From VRUE01 sp963697695 (GTDB lineage Bacteria > Actinomycetota > Thermoleophilia > Solirubrobacterales > 70-9): a DNA stretch of 64,000 nucleotides. Shown in pieces: positions 9,501-15,966 of the stretch. The notes beneath the pieces were generated by a model. It saw only the letters and a program-made list of their open reading frames with translations, was not told the origin of the DNA and did not search any database. The number at the start of each line of letters is the position of its first letter. Position 1 is the stretch's first letter. Both the position numbers and the translations under genes were made by a program. The stretch covers positions 2,542,001 to 2,606,000 of the forward strand of contig OY969094.1 in the NCBI GenBank assembly GCA_963697695.1, in the 5' to 3' direction.

Positions 9501-9879
9501 AGCGCGGCTGTGGCACGCCCGCGCGCTGGTCGACCTCGGTACCGCTATGCATCGCAGCGGGCAAAGCGTGCAGGCCGGCGAGCTCCTGGGGGAGGGCCTC
9601 CAGCTTGCCGAGCGTTGCGGTGCCGATCCGCTGGCCGACGCGGCCCGCGAGGAGCTGAGCGCGGCCGGAATCGAGGTGACGCGCGAGGAGGTGCTCAGCG
9701 ACGCGCTGAGCGGGCCCGAGCGACGCGTCGCCGAGTTCGCCATCGAAGGGTGGTCCGACAAGCGAATCGCACAGGAGCTCTTCCTGACGGTCAAGGCGGT
9801 CGAAGGCCACCTCGCCGGCGCCTGCCGGAAGCTGGGCGTCGGCTCCCGAAGCGAGCTCGACGCTGCGCTAGGCAGCTAG
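6523..9879 (+). CDS. class III adenylate/guanylate cyclase - AAA ATPase - LuxR-type HTH regulator
   Basis: 1118 residues from GTG. Residues 5-170 form a class III nucleotide cyclase domain: the metal-binding aspartate is Asp14 in MLFTDVEGST and RMGIHTG follows. A STAND/MalT-like ATPase carries Walker A GPAGIGKT at 219-226 and Walker B LLSVDDAQW at Asp326-327. A long alpha-helical TPR-like region follows, and residues about 1062-1118 are a LuxR/GerE helix-turn-helix (SDKRIAQELFLTVKAVEGHL). Such proteins couple a nucleotide signal to transcription; ligand and targets are unknown. It has two in-frame TTA codons (7384 and 9064), the only ones I found in intact genes outside the two TTA-rich genes. 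Confidence 0.85.
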   Translation: MATAERELTMLFTDVEGSTQLAQALGDVWPSVLASHRRLIRQEVEQAGGTVETTEGDSFFVTFSDPVAAASAAGAVQRGLRRHPWPDALGGDLRVRMGIHTGTARHTDGHWVGIEVHRAARVANAASGGQVIVSEPVKLALGDDFTCEDLGSHRLKDFIAAERLFHLGVDGRGASDFPPPRTLGAVHSILERGEELKGITALIAEVVETGSGVTLVLEGPAGIGKTRLMDEARGIAVEQGMEVCAARGAELERDFPFGLVRQLLGPPLAAADDVERAELLDGAASLALGALGEGPAAPVDAGGAMHGLYWLVAALAERQPLLLSVDDAQWGDEASLRFLSYLFRRAESLSVLVAVGTRPPPPEEAGTLLSELISDPTAEHFRPEALGAAAVERLLGERLGRPADREFAEACREATGGNPFLLGELARELDRQEIDPKAEEAKRVAELRPDRVSRSLTVRIGRSGDEAGRLAPVIALLGDGAELSLAGELAGLESGTAAEALDGLVREGVLVPDLPPRYAHPLLRTAAEGLLGPAERSQLHERAADLLTARGASVERVASHLVETQPHGDARTVDVLAEAARQADERGSPDAAARLLRRALEDPPPPARRPALQFDLGRAERNLGLSSAHENLRVAAEADDPVLAARATRALVWAIGPDPQAHTQMMPLVDRAIEQVADRDRELASELEALRLGSLWLVPGFADRLERELPRFLDLPGESAAESLALTFVARTLMQRGEPASAVEAVAMRAAANTEPLRDDDMVALWLISMTVVTMAVERFDVAERVVEQALVVAHERGSANRYAIALNFRGLIRHAAGDLRGAVADARAALASEGLEGMMRYQSLISLVGALADHGRTDEGRQVLVEWGFDGAIPEARPLTALLAERGRLLVAAGEVKAGLADLEEARKRLAVASAQRGAIGLDAWLDLILALHQLGHAEEARREAGEALEAARAWGTDRAVGGALRVAGLVAGGEEGQALLGEAIQHLEKSQARLWHARALVDLGTAMHRSGQSVQAGELLGEGLQLAERCGADPLADAAREELSAAGIEVTREEVLSDALSGPERRVAEFAIEGWSDKRIAQELFLTVKAVEGHLAGACRKLGVGSRSELDAALGS

Positions 9880-10602
9880 CTCGAGCGGGCCGGGCCGGAG
9901 AACGTCGGGGTCATGGCCCGGCTGGACCGTCGCACCGGCATCGCGTAGCTCGCGGAGGCGTTCGGCGGAGCGGCGCTGCGTGTCGTGGTCGTCGGCGAAG
10001 ACCGGGAAGCGGCGGTCGTCGAGGGTGCCGGCGTAGTGGGCGACATCGGCGCCAAGGATGAGATTGCCGACGCGGACCGACTGGTGACCAGTCGTGTGCC
10101 CGGGCGTCCTGAGCAGCTCGATCGAGCCATCGTCGAGCAGGTCGTGGTCGCCGTCGATGAGGGTCAGATTGGGTGGAGTGTCGGCGTAGTCGCTGGGCAA
10201 GAAGAAGTTGCGCTCGATCGCGGCAGGATCCTGGCCTGCTTCCCACTCGGCGCGCTGGATGAGGACCGGTACCGAGTCTGGGATCAGCGAAAGACCACCG
10301 GCGTGGTCGAAGTGCAGGTGGGTGAGCACGACCATGGTCAGCCCGGCGAGGTCGACCTGTTCGGCGATCGATTCCTCCTGCTCCAGTGCGAATGCCTCGA
10401 TCGCCCCGGGCCCGTAGTGGGCCTTGGGGTCGGCGATCGCGGCCGGGTTCAAGCCGGTGTCGATGAGGATGCGCTCGGCCTCGGTCTCGATCAGGTAGGC
10501 CGGGATCGGGAAGCGCACCCGCCGCTCGGGGTCTTCCTCTCCCTGGCGCCAGAGACCCGCCACGGTGGTCATCCAGCCGACGTTGAGCAGCTCGACCTTC
10601 AT
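9868..10602 (-). CDS. metallo-beta-lactamase-fold hydrolase, N-acyl homoserine lactonase-like
   Basis: 244 residues. The dinuclear zinc motif HLHFDH is at 95-100, followed by PGHTTGH (His169) and Asp186 in LGADVAH. That order, and the N-terminal INTYLIETEAERILIDTG-like strand, resemble the AiiA/AttM lactonase subgroup. It may open a lactone ring or hydrolyse a related ester; quorum quenching is possible but not shown. It overlaps the convergent regulator gene by 12 bp and lies head-to-tail with the methyltransferase gene directly upstream (no gap), so the two are probably co-transcribed. Confidence 0.82.
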   Translation of the reverse strand: MKVELLNVGWMTTVAGLWRQGEEDPERRVRFPIPAYLIETEAERILIDTGLNPAAIADPKAHYGPGAIEAFALEQEESIAEQVDLAGLTMVVLTHLHFDHAGGLSLIPDSVPVLIQRAEWEAGQDPAAIERNFFLPSDYADTPPNLTLIDGDHDLLDDGSIELLRTPGHTTGHQSVRVGNLILGADVAHYAGTLDDRRFPVFADDHDTQRRSAERLRELRDAGATVQPGHDPDVLRPGPLELAA

Positions 10603-11274
10603 TCAGTCCCGACTCGTCGTTGGAGCGTCTTCTGCCTCGGCTGTCAGGAGGTCGAGGCTGCCGGCGACGGTGCGGAAGCGTCCGTAGCGCTCCGCCGGGC
10701 CGAACCCGGCTTCGGCGATGAGCTCGGGCAGCCGGCCGGCTCGGTGGTCGCGTGTCCGGTCGAACCCGTCGAGCGCTTGACTGGCGAAGAAGAGGACGCT
10801 GATCAGGGGGTCGTGGGGAGGGCCCCAGTCGGCGATGTGAAGGTGGCCGCCAGGCTTGAGCACCCGCCTTGCCTCGGCCAGCGCCCTCTCCTTGTCCTCT
10901 GGCAGGAGGTGATGGAGAACCAGTGACATCGTGACGACGTCTGCGCTGTCGTCGGCGAGGCCCGTTTCCTGGGCCATTCCGTCGCGCCACTCGACCGCGC
11001 CGGCACCCGGCTTCGTGCGGGCGATGGCGAGGATTTCAGCGTCTCCGTCGACCCCGATGACCTGCGCGTCCGGCCGCTCCGCTGCCAGGGCGATGCCGAA
11101 GGTCCCGGTTCCACAGCCGACGTCGACGGCCGTTCCGCTCGCTGGCAAATCGGCGCTGACCCGTGCCTGCATCAGGCTGCGAAAGCGCCGCTCCTGCATC
11201 GCTATCGCCAGGACCGGGTCGTAGAGCCGGGTGAAGATCCGCCAGCGGGTGGCGGGGACGTAGTCGGTGCTCAT
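10603..11274 (-). CDS. class I SAM-dependent methyltransferase
   Basis: 223 residues from the ATG at 11274. Motif I VDVGCGTGTFG, the acidic loop VIGVDGD and the post-motif VVTMSLVLHHL are those of the Methyltransf_11/25 group (UbiE/Coq5-like fold). Small-molecule methylation is most likely; the substrate cannot be predicted. The next gene on this strand follows without a gap. The upstream region is shared with the divergent c-di-AMP riboswitch and peptidase. The frame is open upstream of 11274 but would run into the riboswitch promoter. Confidence 0.8.
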   Translation of the reverse strand: MSTDYVPATRWRIFTRLYDPVLAIAMQERRFRSLMQARVSADLPASGTAVDVGCGTGTFGIALAAERPDAQVIGVDGDAEILAIARTKPGAGAVEWRDGMAQETGLADDSADVVTMSLVLHHLLPEDKERALAEARRVLKPGGHLHIADWGPPHDPLISVLFFASQALDGFDRTRDHRAGRLPELIAEAGFGPAERYGRFRTVAGSLDLLTAEAEDAPTTSRD

Positions 11275-11312
11275 GGATCCACATCTTGCAGGAGAGCCAC
11301 CTTTCAGGTACC

Positions 11313-11318
11313 TATACT
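11313..11318 (+). promoter_or_regulatory. candidate -10 box TATACT ahead of the riboswitch
   Basis: TATACT at 11313-11318 lies just before the first conserved riboswitch bases and would place transcription start near 11325. No good -35 at 17 bp spacing was found; TTGCAG at 11286 is 21 bp away. Confidence 0.4.
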
Positions 11319-11324
11319 GCTCCG

Positions 11325-11471
11325 CGACCAAATACCTGCCTAATCCCTTCGGCCTCAGGCCGGGGAGTGGGGGAACCACAGGGGAGACCTCTCCTCGGGG
11401 GCGAATCGGACCGGTTGTCCGTAGCGCAGCTCTTTCAGCGCGAGCCCGTCAGCTAACCCCGCCGGCTCGAG
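11325..11471 (+). ncRNA. cyclic di-AMP riboswitch (ydaO-yuaA leader)
   Basis: The leader of the M23 peptidase gene holds the conserved elements of the ydaO-yuaA aptamer in order: TAATCCC near 11341, GGGGGAACC at 11369-11377, GGGGCGAATC at 11398-11407, and the diagnostic 3' block GAGCCCGTCAGCTAACCCCG at 11442-11461. In actinobacteria this aptamer commonly sits upstream of cell-wall hydrolase genes and turns expression off when c-di-AMP is high. The ribosome binding site at 11473-11480 follows directly, so control may act on translation initiation or on termination. No clear U-run terminator was seen. Confidence 0.9.
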
Positions 11472-11487
11472 AAAGAGAGGATTCACC

Positions 11488-12093
11488 TTGGTCGGACCAA
11501 AGCAGGGAAGCTCCCGCGGGCGCGGGGCCTTCGCACTTGTCCTGGCGCTTGCGCTGCTGTCCATCTGCGGGACCGCATCCGCCGCACCGCCCGTCTCGGG
11601 CGAAGGCGGAGTGAGCGCCACCCCCGTCACCTCGAAGGTCGAAGCGCTGGCGCCGGGGCGCCAGGTCTTCCCGGTCCGCGGACCGCACGAGTACTGGGAC
11701 GGCATGGGAGCGGGTCGTGGCCACGACGGCGTCGACGTCGGCTCTCCCTGCGGCACGCCGCTCGTCGCCGCCCAGGCCGGGCGCGTGCGGTTCACGAAAT
11801 ACCACGCTCGCGGCGGCAACTACGCCGTGATCGACGTCAAGGGCTCGAGCCTCGACATGGCCTACATGCACCTGCGCGAGCCCGCCGGCGTTCGTCCCGG
11901 CCAGACCGTTGCCGCCGGTCAGCTGATCGGCCACGTCGGCGACACCGGCAACGCCTCCGGCTGTCACCTGCACTTCGAGATCTGGGAAGGCCCCTGGTAC
12001 GGCGGCGGCGCGCCGATCGACCCGATGCCGTTCCTGGTGGCATGGGACCGGGCCCTCGAGCGCAAGGCCAAGCGGGGGGCGCGAGCCCCCTAG
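11488..12093 (+). CDS. secreted M23 (LytM) family metallopeptidase
   Basis: 201 residues from a TTG start at 11488, with the ribosome binding site AGAGAGG at 11474-11480. A signal peptide of about 32 residues is followed by a LytM domain with zinc ligands His79 and Asp83 (GHDGVDVG) and the HLHFE motif with His165 and His167. It should cleave peptidoglycan peptide cross-bridges outside the membrane. Expression is probably governed by the c-di-AMP riboswitch directly upstream. Its stop overlaps the convergent aldehyde dehydrogenase stop by 4 bp. Confidence 0.9.
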   Translation: MVGPKQGSSRGRGAFALVLALALLSICGTASAAPPVSGEGGVSATPVTSKVEALAPGRQVFPVRGPHEYWDGMGAGRGHDGVDVGSPCGTPLVAAQAGRVRFTKYHARGGNYAVIDVKGSSLDMAYMHLREPAGVRPGQTVAAGQLIGHVGDTGNASGCHLHFEIWEGPWYGGGAPIDPMPFLVAWDRALERKAKRGARAP

Positions 12094-13577
12094 CTCGCGC
12101 CGTACTCGCGATAGGGGTACCACCATTCCTTGCGCTCGATCCGCGACTCCATGTGGACGTGCTTGGTCTCCTGAAAGGCCTCCAGGCCCTCGCGGCCCAG
12201 CTCCCGGCCCAGCCCGGACTGCTTGAAGCCGCCGAAGGGCCCGGCGTCGTTGTCGGTCAGGGGATCGTTGATCCAGACGGTGCCGGCGCGCAGCTCGCGC
12301 ATGCAGCGGACGGCGTTCTCGAGCTCGCCGGTGTAGACGTTGGCGCCGAGCCCGAAGGGCGTGCCGTTGGCGAGCTCGATCGCCTCGTCCAGCGAGCCCA
12401 CTGGGACCAGGGGGGCGACGGGGCCGAAGGTCTCCTCCCGTAGGAGGGCGCTGTCGGGGGCGGCGCCGGTGACGACGGCGGGGGAGAGGAAGTGCCCCTG
12501 CTCGGTGCCGCCGCGGTCGCCGCCGACGAGGACCTCGGCGCCGGCTGCGCTGGCCGCCTCGAGCTGCGCAACCACCTTGGCCCGCTGAGGGTCGGAGACC
12601 ATCGGACCGATGTCGGTCGAGACCTCGAAGGGATCGCCGAGGACGAGGCTGCGCGTGTGCTCGACGAAGGCCGCGGCGTAGTCGTCGAAGATCTCTTCGG
12701 CGACGTAGAAGCGCTCGGCCGAGGTGCAGACCTGGCCCGCGTTGAGGAAGGCCGCCCAGGCGCCGCCGCGAGCGGCGACCTCGAGCTCGGCGGCGACGTC
12801 CGCGCAGACGATGAAGGCGTCCTTGCCGCCCATCTCGAGGTTCATCCGCGCCATCCGTCCGGTGCAGGCTTCCGCCACCTTCTTGCCGGTCGCGACCGAG
12901 CCGGTGAAGGCGATGCAGTCGACATCGGGGTGGGAGGCGATCGCGGCGCCCACGTCGCCGGCACCGGCCAGCAGGTTGACCGTGCCGACCGGGAGGTGCC
13001 CGAAGGGCTCGGCCAGCATCAGGGTCGAGAGCGGCGTCAGCTCCGAGGGCTTGCAGACGACGCAGTTGCCGGCGGCCAGCGCCGGCGCCACCTTCCAGGC
13101 GAGCAGCAGCAGCGGGTAGTTCCAGGGGACGATGCAGCCGACGACGCCGAGCGGGTCCTTGACCACCATCGCCAGCTGGGTCGACTCGATCGGCGGGATG
13201 ACGCGGCCGGCATGGTCGCGGCCGATCTCCGCGTAGTAGTCGAAGGCGGCCGCGGTCCATTCCAGCTCGTCGCGGTTCTCGACCAGCGGCTTGCCACCTT
13301 CGGCGGTCATCGTGCGGGCCAGGTCCTCGGCGCCCTCGCGCAGCCGCCGCGCCACCTCGTGCAGCAGCTCGCAACGCTCGCCCGCGCTCGTCCGTGCCCA
13401 GACGGGCCAGGCCTCGCGAGCGGCGGCCACCGCCGCATCGACCTGCTCCGGCGAGGCGGCGGGGACCTCGAGGATCGTCTCGGTCGTGTAGGGGTTCTCG
13501 ACCGGGATCGCGGCACCGGCACCGGTGACCTGCTCGCCGCCGATCAGCAGCGCGGTCGTGTGGTCGCTCCCGGGCAT
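12090..13577 (-). CDS. NAD(P)-dependent aldehyde dehydrogenase
   Basis: 495 residues, normal family length. Asn153 (PWNYP), Glu248 (LEMGGKD) and the nucleophile Cys284 (GQVCTSAERF) are all present, as is EETFGP. The LEMGGKD/GQVCTSAERF combination is closest to betaine-aldehyde or gamma-aminobutyraldehyde dehydrogenases. The exact aldehyde is not predictable from sequence. The gene stands alone on its strand and ends against the M23 peptidase gene. Confidence 0.9.
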   Translation of the reverse strand: MPGSDHTTALLIGGEQVTGAGAAIPVENPYTTETILEVPAASPEQVDAAVAAAREAWPVWARTSAGERCELLHEVARRLREGAEDLARTMTAEGGKPLVENRDELEWTAAAFDYYAEIGRDHAGRVIPPIESTQLAMVVKDPLGVVGCIVPWNYPLLLLAWKVAPALAAGNCVVCKPSELTPLSTLMLAEPFGHLPVGTVNLLAGAGDVGAAIASHPDVDCIAFTGSVATGKKVAEACTGRMARMNLEMGGKDAFIVCADVAAELEVAARGGAWAAFLNAGQVCTSAERFYVAEEIFDDYAAAFVEHTRSLVLGDPFEVSTDIGPMVSDPQRAKVVAQLEAASAAGAEVLVGGDRGGTEQGHFLSPAVVTGAAPDSALLREETFGPVAPLVPVGSLDEAIELANGTPFGLGANVYTGELENAVRCMRELRAGTVWINDPLTDNDAGPFGGFKQSGLGRELGREGLEAFQETKHVHMESRIERKEWWYPYREYGAS

Positions 13578-13673
13578 CGGTGCGACTCAGGCTAGCGCCG
13601 CAGGCAGTGTCAACCTGTCGGCGAATCTCACGTTTCCAACTTCGCTGCCGTTTCATTTGAACGGCAACCGAGC

Positions 13674-14231
13674 ATGACGACGACTCTGGACAAGCTCGCG
13701 TGGACCATCTACGAGAGCCCGCTGGGCCCGTTGACCGTAGTCGCCGGTTCGAGCGGGATCAGGAGCGTCTATTTCCCCGGCCACTCGCCCGGGCTGGACG
13801 AGGGTGCGCAGCGGCCGATGCCAGAGGCGGCCGAGCAGCTCGAGGACTACTTCGCCGGCGAGCGCCGGGGCTTCGAGCTCGAACTCGATCTTCGCGGCAC
13901 GCCGTTGCAACGGCTCGTCTGGGCGCAGCTGCTCGAGATTCCCTACGGCGCGACCGCTACGTACGGCGAACTGGCAGGGCGGATCGACGATTCGCACTAC
14001 CCGGACGGACTCGAGGCCTACAAGCGGGTCCGGCTTGCCGCGTCGGCGATCGGCCGGACTCCGACGCCGATCCTGGTGCCCTGCCACCGGGTGATCGGCG
14101 CTGACGGCTCGCTGACCGGATACGGCGGTGGCCTGCAGCGCAAGCAGGCCCTGCTCGACCTCGAGCGCGGGGCGGTCGAGGGCCGGCCGCCCGAGCCGGC
14201 CTGGATGGATCGGCAGTTGCGGATAGCGTGA
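13674..14231 (+). CDS. ogt: methylated-DNA--protein-cysteine methyltransferase
   Basis: 185 residues with the alkyl-acceptor motif PCHRV (Cys137) preceded by the Ada/Ogt helix-turn-helix region (IPYGATATYGELA). It moves a methyl or alkyl group from O6-alkylguanine in DNA irreversibly to its own cysteine. Length and lack of an Ada N-terminal domain fit a stand-alone Ogt. It is followed closely by a carbonic anhydrase gene and a VOC protein on the same strand. Confidence 0.92.
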   Translation: MTTTLDKLAWTIYESPLGPLTVVAGSSGIRSVYFPGHSPGLDEGAQRPMPEAAEQLEDYFAGERRGFELELDLRGTPLQRLVWAQLLEIPYGATATYGELAGRIDDSHYPDGLEAYKRVRLAASAIGRTPTPILVPCHRVIGADGSLTGYGGGLQRKQALLDLERGAVEGRPPEPAWMDRQLRIA

Positions 14232-14244
14232 CGGCCGAGCACCG

Positions 14245-14745
14245 ATGAGCCAGATCGACGACCTGCTTGGAAACGCGGAGGCTTACGCGAAGGACTTCGA
14301 CGGCGGTGGCCTGCCCGGCGCACCGGCGAGGAAGGTCGCGGTGGTCACCTGCATGGACGCGCGCATCGACCCGTACGGCCTGCTCGGGCTGAGCAAGGGG
14401 GACGCGCACGTGATCCGCAATGCCGGCGGCGTCGTGACGGACGACGTGATTCGCTCGCTTTCGATCTCGCAGCGGCTACTCGGTACCGACGAGGTTGCAC
14501 TGATCCAGCACACGAGCTGTGGCCTACTCACATTCACCGATGAGGAGTTCGCCGACGGTCTGGAGGCCGACATTGGCGAGAGGCCAGCGTGGAGCGCCGG
14601 GGCCTTCGCCGACCTGGAGCAGTCCGTGCGTGATGGGCTCGCCCGGGTCGAGGCGAGCCCGTTCGTTCCCCGCAGCGATGGTCTCAGGGGGTTCGTCTAC
14701 GACCTCGAGACCGGCGAGTTGCGCGAGCTCGACCGGTCTCCGTGA
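14245..14745 (+). CDS. beta-carbonic anhydrase
   Basis: 166 residues. The zinc site is complete: Cys36-x-Asp38-x-Arg40 (CMDAR) and His89-x2-Cys92 (HTSC). It interconverts CO2 and bicarbonate in the cytoplasm. The protein is short, close to the small mycobacterial/actinobacterial beta-class enzymes. The TGA stop shares one base with the ATG of the next gene (TGATG), so the two are likely coupled. Confidence 0.9.
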   Translation: MSQIDDLLGNAEAYAKDFDGGGLPGAPARKVAVVTCMDARIDPYGLLGLSKGDAHVIRNAGGVVTDDVIRSLSISQRLLGTDEVALIQHTSCGLLTFTDEEFADGLEADIGERPAWSAGAFADLEQSVRDGLARVEASPFVPRSDGLRGFVYDLETGELRELDRSP

Positions 14746-15410
14746 TGCCGACGGTCGACGAGCTGACGGTCGCCGACGCACCCGAGGCCTGGTCGGCGCT
14801 GGGCTTCGAGGTCGAAGGCGACACCTGCGTCGTCGGAGACGTGCGGATCCGCTTTATAGGCCGTGACACGGGCAAAGGTCTGACCGGCTGGTTGCTGCGC
14901 GAGATCGAGACGACCGAGCTGGATGGGCTGGTTACGACGCGGTCGGATCGCCCGCACCCGCAGGAGTGCTCGGTGCAGCCCAACGGGATCACCGCGCTCG
15001 ACCACGTCGTCGTGATCAGCTCGGATCTCGACCGCACCGTTGCGACGCTTCGGGGCGCCGGTCTCGATCTGCGCCGCATTCGTGAGGAGCCGACTCCGGC
15101 GGGCGCCCCCCGGCAGGCGTTCTTTCGCCTCGGCAGTGTCATCCTCGAGGCGATCCAGGCTCCCCAGGACGCGATCGAGCAGACCGGGGGAGACCGCCCG
15201 GCCTTTTTCTGGGGACTTGCTTTTGTCGCCCCCAATCTGGAGACGACCGTCGCTGGGCTCGGCGACCGGGTCAGCGAGATTCGCGACGCCGTTCAGCCCG
15301 GCCGCCGCATCGCCACCCTGCGCCGCTCCGCCGGGCTCTCGCTGCCGGTTGCGCTGATCACGCCGCCGCTCAGCGATCGGCGCTCGGCGGACGCAGGTGC
15401 TCCACGCTGA
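14745..15410 (+). CDS. VOC (glyoxalase/bleomycin resistance) superfamily protein
   Basis: 221 residues from the ATG overlapping the carbonic anhydrase stop. A beta-alpha-beta-beta-beta module starts at about residue 80 (ITALDHVVVISSDLDRTVATL) with AFFRLGSVILEAIQ as its closing strands. The part before it looks like a degenerate second module. Reaction unknown; members include dioxygenases, isomerases and binding proteins. The 3' end overlaps the convergent DUF488 gene by 41 bp. Confidence 0.7.
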   Translation: MPTVDELTVADAPEAWSALGFEVEGDTCVVGDVRIRFIGRDTGKGLTGWLLREIETTELDGLVTTRSDRPHPQECSVQPNGITALDHVVVISSDLDRTVATLRGAGLDLRRIREEPTPAGAPRQAFFRLGSVILEAIQAPQDAIEQTGGDRPAFFWGLAFVAPNLETTVAGLGDRVSEIRDAVQPGRRIATLRRSAGLSLPVALITPPLSDRRSADAGAPR

Positions 15411-15864
15411 AGCCATGCTCGTTCTCGAGGCACGCCGCGATCAAAGAGCGGTGGCAGGCATCTGGATCCCGCTCGACGCAGAGGAGCGCTGCGGAGGAGT
15501 CGCCGATCTGATTCGTGATCGGCTCCAGGTCGGCCCGGTCGAGGATCTCCTCTCTATAGCGGCGGGCGTACTCAGGGGCTAGGACACTCCGAGAGCGCTT
15601 GCCCTCTCCCCGCCTGGTGTCCTCGCGGTACTGAAGCTCGCGAAGCTCGGTGGTCGGCGCCAGCTCCTTCAGATGGACATAGGCGATGCCCGCTTCGGCC
15701 AGCGCAATCTGCAGGCGCTTCGCATTGGCCCAGGCGTATTGGCTGCCACGCACGCCACGGCGCTGGCGAACGTCGCAAAGGAGGTCGACCTTGGCGGCGG
15801 TCAGCACTGCGAGAAAGGTCCCTCGGTCGAAGCCGTAGACGCCGATTGTTGCGAGAGGGCGCAA
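15370..15864 (-). CDS. DUF488 family protein
   Basis: 164 residues. The N-terminal IGVYGFDRGTFLAVL, the VDLLCDVRQRRGVR segment and the C-terminal CVERDPDACHRSLIA match DUF488, a family with a conserved Cys/His/Arg site whose biochemical role is not established. The gene overlaps the VOC gene on the opposite strand by 41 bp. No neighbour suggests its task. Confidence 0.8.
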   Translation of the reverse strand: MRPLATIGVYGFDRGTFLAVLTAAKVDLLCDVRQRRGVRGSQYAWANAKRLQIALAEAGIAYVHLKELAPTTELRELQYREDTRRGEGKRSRSVLAPEYARRYREEILDRADLEPITNQIGDSSAALLCVERDPDACHRSLIAACLENEHGFSVEHLRPPSADR

Positions 15865-15966
15865 GGGAGGGATAAACGGTTAGTCCTGTGATTTCGACGC
15901 CTCACGACGGTATAGCCTCCCGCAGCCGGTCAAGAAACTTTGCGTTTGCAAGAGCCAGGAGGGGCA

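Noticed and set aside
11449..13656. 735-codon - strand frame across the M23 and aldehyde dehydrogenase genes
   Set aside because: A shadow frame of low-complexity Arg/Ala composition; the true genes in other frames have clear motifs.
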